Virus record (IMG/VR): IMGVR_UViG_3300042472_000152
Location: 1-50,452 of that record
Length of the DNA stretch: 50,452 bases
Reading direction: 5' to 3' (one strand)
From: a virus
In this document: positions 18,514 to 26,116 of the stretch, piece by piece
Layout: each line of letters begins with the position of its first letter
Numbering within the stretch: the stretch's first letter is position 1
The notes under the pieces: generated by a model
The model's input: only the letters and a program-made list of their open reading frames with translations
What the model was told of the DNA's origin: nothing
The model's database searches: none
Made by a program: the position numbers and the translations under genes

Positions 18514-19473
18514 TTACTCCTCGTCGTCCCAAGCGGACACGATGTCAGCCAGCTTGCCTTTGGAAGCAGGCACGGCGGTGGGCTTGGCAGTGGCCTTGCG
18601 CACCTCGGGCTCAGGCGCTGTGTCCTCCTCATCTTCCTCGACCACCACAGGGGCTGGCTTGGCCTTGGCTTTTGGTTTGGGGGCTGGGGCATCTTCCTCC
18701 ACAGCCGCAGGCGCTTTGCCCGTCAGTTGCAGCGGAGCCGCCGCTGGTGCGCTAGCGCTAGAAGCCGCAACGGCTTTCTTGGCATCGTCTGTCTCAGCCT
18801 GCGTCTGCACAGTATCGTACTCGTCATCGGTCAACCAGCGAGTTGCAGCAAACAACAACTTGGGTGCTTCCGAAGTCGTGTCAAACTTCATGCGGGTCAC
18901 GATCTGCTCGGGGTTAACCGGCGGGTTCTGCGCTGCCAAGTAGCGGGCGTAGGCTTGCAGGGCACGCTTGTCACCTTGCTCCTTACCAAAGATCGACGTA
19001 GCGGGCAGCGTCAACTGCATCACCGAGCCCTCGATGTCGTTAGCCAGCACCACAGCCATACGCTGCAAGTAGCGGCAAGCGCGGCTGTTGCCTTGGCCCG
19101 AGCCAGCTTGGTTTTGCGCACAGGCCATGCATGTCTCGGCTTGCTTGTTTTTAGACGAAGCATCCGGGGTCTTACCATCGTTGCTGGTGCAGTCAGGCCC
19201 GGACACAGTATCGGCGTTGTACGCTGCGGCGTAAAACTGGCGGCTCACCTCGGGCGCTGCCTTGATGATGACAACATCCAAATGACGCTCGTCAATTGCG
19301 GCAAGTTCTTTGCCGCCGTCGATCAAACGAAACACACCACCCTTGATGGAGATGCGCTTGCCAGTAGCACCGGCTGCACCGCCGCCGGTCAGGGCACGGG
19401 CCGTGGCAGACAACTCATTGTTGCGGGCGAAAGCGGGGACTTTCGAAGCGGAAAAAATAGAAACATTACTCAT
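18514..19473 (-). CDS. Putative single-stranded DNA-binding protein
   Basis: A 319-residue protein. The N-terminal 220 residues contain a beta-rich core and a cysteine group, GPDC...TCMAC...RAC near residues 93-135, that could bind zinc as in T4 gp32. Residues about 230-310 are low-complexity Ala/Pro/Lys/Glu. The protein ends with an acidic IVSAWDDEE tail like those through which phage and bacterial ssDNA-binding proteins recruit replication partners. It sits directly between the Gp157-like gene and the replication regulators. Sequence similarity to a named SSB family cannot be shown by eye, so the call rests on architecture, tail and neighbourhood. A structural or other DNA-metabolism role remains possible. 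Confidence 0.6.
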   Translation of the reverse strand: MSNVSIFSASKVPAFARNNELSATARALTGGGAAGATGKRISIKGGVFRLIDGGKELAAIDERHLDVVIIKAAPEVSRQFYAAAYNADTVSGPDCTSNDGKTPDASSKNKQAETCMACAQNQAGSGQGNSRACRYLQRMAVVLANDIEGSVMQLTLPATSIFGKEQGDKRALQAYARYLAAQNPPVNPEQIVTRMKFDTTSEAPKLLFAATRWLTDDEYDTVQTQAETDDAKKAVAASSASAPAAAPLQLTGKAPAAVEEDAPAPKPKAKAKPAPVVVEEDEEDTAPEPEVRKATAKPTAVPASKGKLADIVSAWDDEE

Positions 19474-19483
19474 GGTTAATACC

Positions 19484-19888
19484 TTACTTACTTGGTTTAG
19501 TTACGCGGATTTCAAAATCCGAAAACGAATTCAGGCCGGGTGGCACTGAGCCGGGGTTCTCCTCCAAAAACCTAGCCATGTTGGTCTGCGCGATACGCTT
19601 CTCCAACAGGTCTACGACATCATGTTCAACAATAAATTTCTTGAACGAGTCCCAGTCCTGTGTGGAGTAGCGCGTCTTGTGGATCATGGCTACGGTTCCA
19701 AAGGCAGTCTGCACAGACTTGACGCCAAGCGCCTGCATCTGATCTTTCATAGCGAACTTGAGTTCGTCTTGTTGCGCTTTCAAAGTTTCCAACTTGTTGT
19801 CGTACTCCTGCGTTAGCGTGTCGATTTCGGTTTTTATCTTACGATAAATCCGAGCTAGCTTGTCCATTGGGACGGTGATTTCAGTCAT
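19484..19888 (-). CDS. Coiled-coil early protein, Gp157/Gam-like
   Basis: A 134-residue protein with AGGAGAA before its ATG. Residues about 10-50 are a charged coiled coil (KIKTEIDTLTQEYDNKLETL). The following part contains GVKSVQTAFGTVAMIHKTRY, a pattern of siphophage Gp157-like and host-nuclease-inhibitor-type (Gam) proteins in which a helical hairpin leads into a small beta region. It lies between the SNF2-type helicase and the putative ssDNA-binding protein, fitting a recombination or nuclease-inhibitor role. It is preceded by one of the three operator-like 16-bp sites, so its expression may be separately controlled. Family assignment is tentative. Confidence 0.6.
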   Translation of the reverse strand: MTEITVPMDKLARIYRKIKTEIDTLTQEYDNKLETLKAQQDELKFAMKDQMQALGVKSVQTAFGTVAMIHKTRYSTQDWDSFKKFIVEHDVVDLLEKRIAQTNMARFLEENPGSVPPGLNSFSDFEIRVTKPSK

Positions 19889-19906
19889 TTACTTCTCCTG
19901 TTGTTT

Positions 19907-19922
19907 TGTCTAAGACTTGACA
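19907..19922. promoter_or_regulatory. Operator-like site 3, TGTCTAAGACTTGACA
   Basis: This 16-mer has the form TGTC-N8-GACA and shares TGTCTA, the T at position 11 and GACA with sites at 29463 and 35172. It lies just upstream of the ribosome site of the Gp157-like gene. Its edge abuts a possible leftward promoter. Confidence 0.5.
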
Positions 19923-19949
19923 GTCTACACGAATTTTCTGGGCCTGCAA
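19922..19949 (-). promoter_or_regulatory. Candidate leftward early promoter upstream of the Gp157-like gene
   Basis: On the minus strand TTGCAG (19944-19949) and TAGACT (19922-19927) are spaced by 16 bp. The -10 match is 4 of 6. The operator-like site 3 would cover the transcription start. The gap between the helicase stop (19958) and the next gene supports a local promoter. Confidence 0.3.
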
Positions 19950-19957
19950 CTCCTTTC

Positions 19958-21517
19958 TTAAGAATTTATTTCACTTTCAAACATACGGGTGAGCAGCGAG
20001 TTATCCACAACCTTGGAGGCCAAAGCTGTGAACATCTTCTTCTCCACCGGGCTACCTTCTATGTGGATAACTGTGACCTTATCGGAGTTCTGCCCCTTGC
20101 GGTCAGCACGGGCAATGCACTGGATGTACTGCTCCACGCTCATCAGGGGGCCGAAGAACACAACGGTGTCAGCGGCTGTTAGGGTTATCCCGTGGGCCGA
20201 TGCTTGCGGTTGCAGCACCAAGACCCGTGGGTCTTTCTCGTTTTGGAATCGGCGGATGATGTCCGCCCGTTTGTTGGGCGTAACCCCGCCGTGGATGCAC
20301 TCCACCGCTACGCCTTTCTTTAGCAAGTGTTGGTGGATGGTGTCGATGCTGGAGCGAAACAGCGCAAAGATGATGACCTTCCTGTCCGTCTCCTCCAGTA
20401 TTTCTTCCAGCACCGACAGGCGTGGGGCAGCATCGAACTGCACAACGTCTTTGTCATCGGTGTACACCGCGCCGCACGAGATTTGCAACAGCTTACTGAG
20501 GTTGGCAGCAGCGTTGACTGCTGTGATTGTCTCCCCTGCGGCAGTGGCGGTCATGCGCTCTTTGAGCAAGTTGTAGTACTTGGCCTGTTGCGGGGTCAGG
20601 GGCACAAGGCGGGTGGTGGTCAGCACATCGGGTAAGTCCAAACACTGCGCCTTGGTGAACCGGATGGCTGGCTGGAGCGCTGTGTGCACGGTGTCAACGG
20701 CGTTGGGCTTAGCGGCCCACTTGAACATGGTGACTTTGTTCATGACCATATCGCGCCATGCGGTGTAGAACTTGGGCACGTTGTTGGGGTTGACCAGCTT
20801 AGCCAGCCCGTACGCATCGGCGGGGGACTGCGAGGCCGGTGTGCCGGTCATCATCCACAGGTGGGTGTCAGGGGTCAGGATGGACGCTAGCGCCTTCCAG
20901 CGCCGTGTGGTCTGCGTCTTGTACGCGTTGGCCTCATCCACGATCACCAAGTCAAAGCGCCCGTCCTTACGTACCTCGTCAGCGATCAGGTTCAGCCCAT
21001 CGTAGTTGGTGATGACGAACTCGTAGTTCTGCTGCACCATCTCGATACGGCGGCTAGATTGCGCATGGTGCGCTACAACGGCAGATCGGTGAATGATGCT
21101 GTTGCTCAAGTCCCCCAGCCAAGCTGACTGCATGATCGAGAGCGGGCACAGGATAAGCACGCGGCGTACCTTGCCTATGCTCATCAGGTAGTCCGCAGCC
21201 CACAGCGCCGATAGTGTCTTGCCCGTACCCGGCTCAGAGAACACGAAGGCTTTGCGGTTGAGCGTCAGGAACTCAGAGGTAACCCGCTGATGATCCATTG
21301 GCTTGTATCGTCCGGGCCAGCTATAGCGCTTGACGATTGGTGAGGGCGCATCCTTCACACCCAAGTTGCGTAGTACCTTAACCTCCTCCAGCCCCCAGTA
21401 CACCAATACTTCGTACGTGCCATTGCTTTCGCTAATGACTTTGTGCTTGGGGATGATGGCGTATTTGTCGGGGTTTCTGGTCTTTAGGAGTATTGCTTTG
21501 TCATCAACGATTTGCAT
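19958..21517 (-). CDS. SNF2-family DEAD/DEAH-type helicase
   Basis: A 519-residue superfamily 2 ATPase, with GAGAAG upstream of the ATG. Walker A is FSEPGTGKTLSA near residue 98, preceded by the SNF2-typical MDHQRVTSEFL. Motif II is VIVDEANAYK near residue 190. Motif III-like MMTGTPASQSP follows. Motif VI is QCIARADRKGQ near residue 467, with the arginine finger arrangement. A short N-terminal domain of about 80 residues precedes the helicase core. It probably remodels recombination or replication intermediates or moves DNA-bound proteins. Phages often carry such a helicase beside a RecB-like nuclease, as here. The core motifs are intact, so activity is likely. Confidence 0.9.
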   Translation of the reverse strand: MQIVDDKAILLKTRNPDKYAIIPKHKVISESNGTYEVLVYWGLEEVKVLRNLGVKDAPSPIVKRYSWPGRYKPMDHQRVTSEFLTLNRKAFVFSEPGTGKTLSALWAADYLMSIGKVRRVLILCPLSIMQSAWLGDLSNSIIHRSAVVAHHAQSSRRIEMVQQNYEFVITNYDGLNLIADEVRKDGRFDLVIVDEANAYKTQTTRRWKALASILTPDTHLWMMTGTPASQSPADAYGLAKLVNPNNVPKFYTAWRDMVMNKVTMFKWAAKPNAVDTVHTALQPAIRFTKAQCLDLPDVLTTTRLVPLTPQQAKYYNLLKERMTATAAGETITAVNAAANLSKLLQISCGAVYTDDKDVVQFDAAPRLSVLEEILEETDRKVIIFALFRSSIDTIHQHLLKKGVAVECIHGGVTPNKRADIIRRFQNEKDPRVLVLQPQASAHGITLTAADTVVFFGPLMSVEQYIQCIARADRKGQNSDKVTVIHIEGSPVEKKMFTALASKVVDNSLLTRMFESEINS

Positions 21518-21532
21518 TTGCTTCTCATGTAA

Positions 21533-21793
21533 TTATTTGATTGTGTGATCGCTATTACGAGCAAACGATCTATTGGCCGAGGCCGACTTGACGCGCAGAT
21601 TACTTCGCACAGTACTGCCGCCTTTACTGACGGGCTTCTTGTGGTCAACGTCTTTGCCGTCACCTTTATGCACCAACCCTTCTTTCTCCATGATGGCCCG
21701 CGCTTTGTTACGCGCTGCACGCTTTTTTATAACGTCTGGCTTTTGCGCATACGCTGGGTACGTGCTGCGATCTTTGGGGTCTTTGTAAGGCAT
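21533..21793 (-). CDS. HNH endonuclease, small
   Basis: An 86-residue basic protein with AGGAAGGAA before its ATG. The DVDHKKPVSKGGSTVRSNLR segment is an HNH (beta-beta-alpha-metal) motif: the histidine after VD, the GGST turn, and the asparagine of SNL in the expected order. The N-terminus MPYKDPKDR matches the start of the other HNH gene at 48990. It sits between the SNF2 helicase and the RecB-like nuclease. It may be a homing-type endonuclease, or a packaging or recombination nuclease. Its short length suggests a single catalytic domain without a separate DNA-binding domain. Confidence 0.85.
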   Translation of the reverse strand: MPYKDPKDRSTYPAYAQKPDVIKKRAARNKARAIMEKEGLVHKGDGKDVDHKKPVSKGGSTVRSNLRVKSASANRSFARNSDHTIK

Positions 21794-21805
21794 GAATGTT
21801 CCTTC

Positions 21806-22471
21806 CTAATGTTTAGGGTGGTGTACACAAGTGGTGGCCGGACACCACGGGCATAACGGCGAAGGCTTGGCGTTCCATACGCCTGTCTCATGGGCTTGCT
21901 CAATACGCGCAGCACGCTCACGATAGTCCCACCAATGGGACTCGGCTTGATCGAAAGTCATACTATGTTTGGTCATGCTGTTCTTGACAATGAACAACAG
22001 CGCTGAGTTGACCTTGCGGATGTGCGGGTAGTGTGCGAACACCATGATCGACATAAGTTTAAGCTGGTCGCGGTCAGGGTATTTATCCGAGCCCGTTTTC
22101 CAATCCACAACCCATGCCGTCATGTTGTCGTCGTCAACGATAAGCAAGTCCGCGATGCCACGCACCCACACATCTTTTGCTCGCCAATCACATGGCTTGA
22201 GTTCCCTTGTCAGCGCCATCTGCTGCTCCGCTAGCTTACGTCCGGGCTTCTTTAGTAATTCATCTACCACGGGTACAAACTGCGCATAGGCAGCGGGCAC
22301 AGGCGTGTTGTTGCGGATGTACATCTCGATGGCTTCATGGACTTGATTGCCGTACCTTGTGGCCTCAGTCTCAGTAAACGGGTAGTTCTTTAAGACCTTG
22401 ATCTCTTGATACCGCTTGGGGCATCCCTCGTAATCCTTGAGAGCGCTATGACTCCACGACACTACTTTCAT
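21806..22471 (-). CDS. RecB/Cas4-like PD-(D/E)XK nuclease
   Basis: A 221-residue nuclease. The N-terminal WSHSALKDYEGCPKRY is the usual start of RecB-domain exonucleases. RYGNQVHEAIE near residue 40 gives the GxxxH element. GIADLLIVDDDN and then VVDWKTGSDKY near residues 104-127 give the D and D-x-K catalytic core. The C-terminal cluster CPWCPATTCVHH can bind an iron-sulfur centre or zinc as in Cas4 and AddB-type proteins. It lies next to the SNF2-type helicase and a small HExxH protein, consistent with end processing in recombination-dependent replication. Catalytic residues appear complete. The next gene's stop and this start abut directly. Confidence 0.85.
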   Translation of the reverse strand: MKVVSWSHSALKDYEGCPKRYQEIKVLKNYPFTETEATRYGNQVHEAIEMYIRNNTPVPAAYAQFVPVVDELLKKPGRKLAEQQMALTRELKPCDWRAKDVWVRGIADLLIVDDDNMTAWVVDWKTGSDKYPDRDQLKLMSIMVFAHYPHIRKVNSALLFIVKNSMTKHSMTFDQAESHWWDYRERAARIEQAHETGVWNAKPSPLCPWCPATTCVHHPKH

Positions 22472-22789
22472 TTAGAACCTCGCTGAGTCAATGGCTTGTG
22501 TAAGCCGTGATGCAAACCCGCGCACAAACGCTTCGTCACGGTTCAGGTTATCCCTACCCATGTCGTGCAAGATGGCGTGAATAGTCTCATGCCAAAACGA
22601 ATCACGGATGTCAGCGCCTGCGATCTTGCGTCCGGGGGAATGGTGCGTTGCAATCTGGATGTTGCGGTTTTGGTAGTTTACCCGCCCCATACAGTTCTTG
22701 TCGATCAAAGCCTCGACTACCTCTACCGAGTACATCCGCTTGCCCACACGCATACGCCGTGGGATTTGGGTTCTTTCTTTTGTTGCCAT
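22472..22789 (-). CDS. Small HExxH zinc metallopeptidase-like protein
   Basis: A 105-residue protein with AGGAGAA before the ATG. WHETIHAILHDMG gives HExxH near residue 70. An acidic DEAF about 17 residues later can provide the third ligand, as in minimal zincin domains. A beta-rich N-terminal half precedes it. This compact family is widespread in phages without assigned substrates. It ends one base before the RecB-like nuclease starts and lies 9 bp from the polymerase gene, so it belongs to the replication operon. A protease acting on a host regulator is possible but is inference. It could also be a catalytically poor zinc-binding protein. Confidence 0.7.
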   Translation of the reverse strand: MATKERTQIPRRMRVGKRMYSVEVVEALIDKNCMGRVNYQNRNIQIATHHSPGRKIAGADIRDSFWHETIHAILHDMGRDNLNRDEAFVRGFASRLTQAIDSARF

Positions 22790-22798
22790 TTATTTCTC

Positions 22799-24787
22799 CT
22801 ATCCTTTTGCTAGTCCATATCTACGGTGCGCACCACCGTCAGCGTTCAACGGAATCCCCGGCATGTACCGTGGCTCCATAGTCATTTGCGCCAAGACCCA
22901 AGTCTTAGCGTTTTCTACTTCGGCATCGGGCACAACGGCTATAAGCTCATCATGCACTGTACCTTTGACGGGGTAGCTTTTTGCTACGCGAAGCATCCCA
23001 TCGGTCATCACAATCCGGGCAGTTGCCTGCACCACATTATTCGTTATTTTACCAGCATACAGCTTGGTGGCATCCTGCCCGTACACCCACTGGTTCCTAC
23101 CCTTGTCGTCCTTGACTTGGCGCAGGTCAGGGTACAGGAGCTTCATGCCGTTGGGCAACTCGATCTCGCCCTTCCTGAACACAAGGCATTTATACCTGAA
23201 CTCCCGCCCCTGCGCAAGCGCCGAGTCGATGAGGCCGCTGCACATGTCCCAAAAGGATACCACGGGGTGCGCCGTGCTGCGGTAGATGTCGATGATCTTC
23301 TTGGCCGCTACGCAGTGGATGAGTAGTTCTTTGGCGGTGCAAGTGTGTGAAATCTCCTCCATCTTCTTGATGTTGTCATCCCAGTCCACGAACTTCTGTA
23401 CGTACGCGCTGTCCACCCCTAGCTTGCGGGCGAAGTCCTTGTTGTAGCGCACAGGCGGAGCGCCAAGGAACCCCGTCAGAAGCTGCTGCGCGAACGATGC
23501 CCAGCCTAGCCCATACCCCGCGCCCAGCAAAGCAGACTTGGCAGACTGCCGAAGGTCAGGGTGGCTGTCCTTGGTCATGCCGGGTATATTAAACATCTGC
23601 GCACCAAAGGCAGCGTACGGGTCAGCGCCTGATCTGAAGATGTCCAACATCTCCTCGTAGTCAGACAGCCACGCCAGTACACGCGGCTCGATCTGCGACA
23701 AGTCACCTACCACCAACTGATGCCCCTCGGGAGCCATGATTGCTTTGCGCAGGAACGAGCCACGCTTTAAGTTCTGCATGTTGATAGCGCTACCCTTGCT
23801 GGCAGTCCACCTACCGGACAAGGCTCCGTAATAACTAAGCGGCACAGGCAGCGGGCCACGCTGGGAAATCTCCAAAAACCTCTGCGCCCGTGTGCGCTCA
23901 GTCGTTGACTTGACCTTGAGCCTAGCCGAGCACAGCAGCGCCACATCCTCGTTGCTCCCGTTGAGCATGGCTTGGAACATGGCATCCGTCTTGGCAAATG
24001 CAAAGTTGACACCCTTGGGGTGAGGGGTTTTTACCGTAGGCTTTTTCTTCTTGGTCGGCGGCTCCACACCAAGGGTGCGAAGCAACTCCGCAAACTGCCC
24101 GTTGCTTGCCAGCGCAGCATCGGTCACGTTCAACCTTGCCAACAACTCCTCGCGCATCTCGCGCTCTTCCTCGATGGCGTTCACTAGCATGAGCTTGTCA
24201 AGCTGCAACACCGGCTCGGTGTACATCTTCAGCGTCATGTCGATGAGGCGTAGTTCCGACGAAGGGTAGCCCGCAACGAGGCGTTGGAAGATTTCTTCAC
24301 ACAGGAATACGTCATGCGCACAGTAATCAGCGAGTTCTTTTTCCGTATCAGCCGAGATGTGAGTGAGGCCATCGGTACTATAGACGGCTGTTCCTTTTGG
24401 GGGAAGACCAAAATCTCCCGCAAGTCGGGCGAGACTGTTGCCAACTTCCACGCCGCGAAGAGCACGCGCCATTGATAGCGTGTCAAAGATAAACGCGGGT
24501 CTGACGTTATACCGCCAAGAGAGGACGGAGACATCGAATTGGGCGTTATGTGCCAAGACTGCGGTTCGTCCCCAGTCGTATGTTGATAGGACTCTATGAA
24601 GCTCGTCACCTCCTCGATACCACTGTGTGGGTCGGTCACTCCGAAACTCGTGTATGCAGGCTCCGAAAGCCAAGAACTTGTCGTCACGTATGTACTCCTC
24701 AGTTGTCATTTTTGATAGGGTGTAACTCTTGCTGTCCCAGTACGTTTCAAAGTCGATGGTCAGTATGCGGTCGTAGGGAGCGCTCAA
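22799..24787 (-). CDS. DNA polymerase, family A with 3'-5' exonuclease
   Basis: A 662-residue replicative polymerase. The exonuclease domain shows ExoI DFET at residues 12-15, ExoII AHNAQFD near 80, and ExoIII YCAHDVFL near 154. Polymerase motif A is GDLSQIEPRV near 360, motif B DLRQSAKSALLGAGYG near 415, and motif C VHDELIAVV near 612. All catalytic acids are present, so proofreading and synthesis should both work. There is no 5'-3' exonuclease domain, as expected for phage enzymes. The ATG overlaps the stop of the preceding gene as ATGA. It works with the primase-helicase at 15003 and the putative ssDNA-binding protein. Confidence 0.95.
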   Translation of the reverse strand: MSAPYDRILTIDFETYWDSKSYTLSKMTTEEYIRDDKFLAFGACIHEFRSDRPTQWYRGGDELHRVLSTYDWGRTAVLAHNAQFDVSVLSWRYNVRPAFIFDTLSMARALRGVEVGNSLARLAGDFGLPPKGTAVYSTDGLTHISADTEKELADYCAHDVFLCEEIFQRLVAGYPSSELRLIDMTLKMYTEPVLQLDKLMLVNAIEEEREMREELLARLNVTDAALASNGQFAELLRTLGVEPPTKKKKPTVKTPHPKGVNFAFAKTDAMFQAMLNGSNEDVALLCSARLKVKSTTERTRAQRFLEISQRGPLPVPLSYYGALSGRWTASKGSAINMQNLKRGSFLRKAIMAPEGHQLVVGDLSQIEPRVLAWLSDYEEMLDIFRSGADPYAAFGAQMFNIPGMTKDSHPDLRQSAKSALLGAGYGLGWASFAQQLLTGFLGAPPVRYNKDFARKLGVDSAYVQKFVDWDDNIKKMEEISHTCTAKELLIHCVAAKKIIDIYRSTAHPVVSFWDMCSGLIDSALAQGREFRYKCLVFRKGEIELPNGMKLLYPDLRQVKDDKGRNQWVYGQDATKLYAGKITNNVVQATARIVMTDGMLRVAKSYPVKGTVHDELIAVVPDAEVENAKTWVLAQMTMEPRYMPGIPLNADGGAHRRYGLAKG

Positions 24788-25068
24788 TTAAACATCTCCT
24801 TGGCAGGCGCACCGCCCATAACTTCCATGTGCATCTTGATAGCCAGCATCCCAACCATCTCCATAACTTCGGCTTCGTCAAGGTCAATGGAAGAGAGTAG
24901 CACCCCGTCATCTATCACCTCCAGCGTAAGCATGCCGCCGTTTTGTTTGGCAAACGCCAAGGCCACGCGCTCAAACATTTGCAGCATGGCAGTGACCCGC
25001 GTAGCGGACATACCCTCAATGCACTCCTCTACTACCTGCGCAATGCGGTTGAATTCTGTGTTATCCAT
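24784..25068 (-). CDS. Hypothetical acidic protein
   Basis: A 94-residue protein, MDNTEFNRIAQVVEECIEG at the start, with acidic central EVIDDGVLLSSIDLDEAEV and a C-terminal helix ending APAKEMFN. It overlaps the VRR-NUC gene by 37 bp upstream and the polymerase start by 4 bp downstream, which makes it a translationally coupled early gene. No recognised domain. It may be a small regulatory or polymerase-associated protein; this is inference from the overlap. Confidence 0.7.
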   Translation of the reverse strand: MDNTEFNRIAQVVEECIEGMSATRVTAMLQMFERVALAFAKQNGGMLTLEVIDDGVLLSSIDLDEAEVMEMVGMLAIKMHMEVMGGAPAKEMFN

Positions 25069-25343
25069 ATCAGTTTCTCCTCTAGTTCGTTGATGTTTGT
25101 TTCGCGGATGACCAGTGCATGGCCCCCCGCCGCTTGTATTGCTGCAAGCTGCCTGTCTTGCAGCGCTGTGGTCTTACCCTTGCCTGCCTTGGCCTCCACC
25201 GCTAGGAACACGCCATCGACGCAGCACAAGAAGTCAGGCACACCGGCCACCCCAAAGCCAGCCCCAAGGGGCATGGTGTAGTAGACCTTGTAGTGCGACA
25301 GCACTGCCTTAATTGTTTTCTTGACAAGACCTTCGGGGGTCAT
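25032..25343 (-). CDS. VRR-NUC domain nuclease
   Basis: A 103-residue single-domain nuclease. The VRR-NUC core is visible: GAGFGVAGVPDFLCCVDG gives the catalytic PD element, FLAVEAKAGKGKTT gives the E-x-K element, and the QDRQLAAIQAAGGHALVI segment is the family's conserved end. Short stand-alone phage VRR-NUC proteins can resolve branched DNA such as Holliday junctions. It overlaps its neighbours on both sides by 37 and 4 bp within the early operon. It complements the SNF2-type helicase and RecB-like nuclease as a recombination set. Confidence 0.85.
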   Translation of the reverse strand: MTPEGLVKKTIKAVLSHYKVYYTMPLGAGFGVAGVPDFLCCVDGVFLAVEAKAGKGKTTALQDRQLAAIQAAGGHALVIRETNINELEEKLIWITQNSTALRR

Positions 25344-25519
25344 TTGCTACCCTCCACCATCGCCCTACGCGCCGCTTCCAGCGCGGCCTTGGCGTCCAGC
25401 TTCAAGTGCTCGTTCTCCTCCTGCATCTCTTGCATGCGGATGTACGCCTCGGTTGCGAAGTCAGCTAGGTTCTTGTTTGACCAAGCTGCAAAGTTGGGGA
25501 TGTCTTTAGTCTTGCTCAT
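25340..25519 (-). CDS. Hypothetical small helical protein
   Basis: A 59-residue gene, read by translating the minus strand from the ATG at 25519. It begins MSKTKDIPNFAAWSNKNLAD and ends in a charged helix, with QEMQEENEHLKLDAKAALEA forming a short coiled coil. Its stop overlaps the VRR-NUC start as ATGA and its start overlaps the upstream gene by 14 bp, so coding is well supported by packing. Unknown function. Confidence 0.75.
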   Translation of the reverse strand: MSKTKDIPNFAAWSNKNLADFATEAYIRMQEMQEENEHLKLDAKAALEAARRAMVEGSK

Positions 25520-25703
25520 TTGGTTTCCTTCGTTTAGGTTTGAGTGCGGCTATGCCGTCTTGTGGGGTTCGCGCCTGCATGAACTCATCCGCTAAAGCAA
25601 ACGCGGTGGGGATTATGTCCTCCCCCTCCCGGTCACGTTGAAGGAGCCCAGCTAGGGCGAACATTGCTGCTAAGTCTCGTAGGTTGGTTTCGTGTTCGGT
25701 CAA
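25506..25703 (-). CDS. Hypothetical small early protein
   Basis: A 65-residue protein starting at TTG 25703 with GGAG eight bases upstream. The start is MTEHETNLRDLAAMFALAGL and the tail is basic (ALKPKRRKPNEQD). It overlaps the upstream HTH-like gene by 71 bp, which is long for this operon, and the downstream gene by 14 bp. The ribosome site and the regular helix pattern support it, though the TTG start is less certain. No domain recognised. Confidence 0.55.
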   Translation of the reverse strand: MTEHETNLRDLAAMFALAGLLQRDREGEDIIPTAFALADEFMQARTPQDGIAALKPKRRKPNEQD

Positions 25704-25938
25704 GGGGTTTCTCCGTTGGTTTAGGGCAGTTCTGCGGTGGCACTACTACGCACCACACAGCAGTCCATTGTTTTCGGCGGGATGTCCATCGGTCTATGTA
25801 CACATCGGGCATTTTTGACAGCGCATGCCTTGTATGACTAGCATCTTTTTCCAGCCGCTCTGCTATCTCAGAGTTAGTCAGGCCGTCATGGTACTGTTGT
25901 AGCAGCATCCTTATGGATTGGTGGTTTGACTTATGCAC
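25633..25938 (-). CDS. Small winged-helix/HTH-like protein
   Basis: A 101-residue product if translation begins at GTG 25938. The frame is open upstream but reads there through a neighbouring gene. The segment HDGLTNSEIAERLEKDASHTRHALSKM is a helix-turn-helix or winged-helix fold in which NSEIAERL is the second helix. DVYIDRWTSRRKQWTAVWCV follows as a possible wing. GAGAAAG lies upstream of the GTG. It overlaps the downstream TTG-start gene by 71 bp. It probably regulates host or phage transcription; target unknown. Confidence 0.55.
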   Translation of the reverse strand: MHKSNHQSIRMLLQQYHDGLTNSEIAERLEKDASHTRHALSKMPDVYIDRWTSRRKQWTAVWCVVVPPQNCPKPTEKPLDRTRNQPTRLSSNVRPSWAPST

Positions 25939-26116
25939 TTTTTGCTTTCTCAAACGAGTTTTTGTATGCCTTGGGTAACACCCTGCGGGCTTCGATGACC
26001 AGCGCCTTGTCCTGCCCGTCCAGCAGTCGGTCAATGATTGAGTACAGCTTGGGCAGTAGTGTTTGCACGATTGCTGTGTCCGCTGCATAGACTTGTATAT
26101 CGTCGTCTTCATCCAT
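25931..26116 (-). CDS. Hypothetical small acidic protein
   Basis: A 61-residue protein, MDEDDDIQVYAADTAIVQTL at the start, helical and turning basic at its end (KNSFEKAKSA). It is packed with overlaps of 8 bp on each side. In this stretch coding density is complete, which supports it against the competing longer frame over the same bases. No domain recognised. Confidence 0.65.
   Translation of the reverse strand: MDEDDDIQVYAADTAIVQTLLPKLYSIIDRLLDGQDKALVIEARRVLPKAYKNSFEKAKSA

Noticed and set aside
25939-26112. N-terminal extension of the HTH-like gene
   Set aside because: The extra 58 codons lie over another well-packed gene, and the composition (Cys/Arg-rich) is that of a shadow frame.
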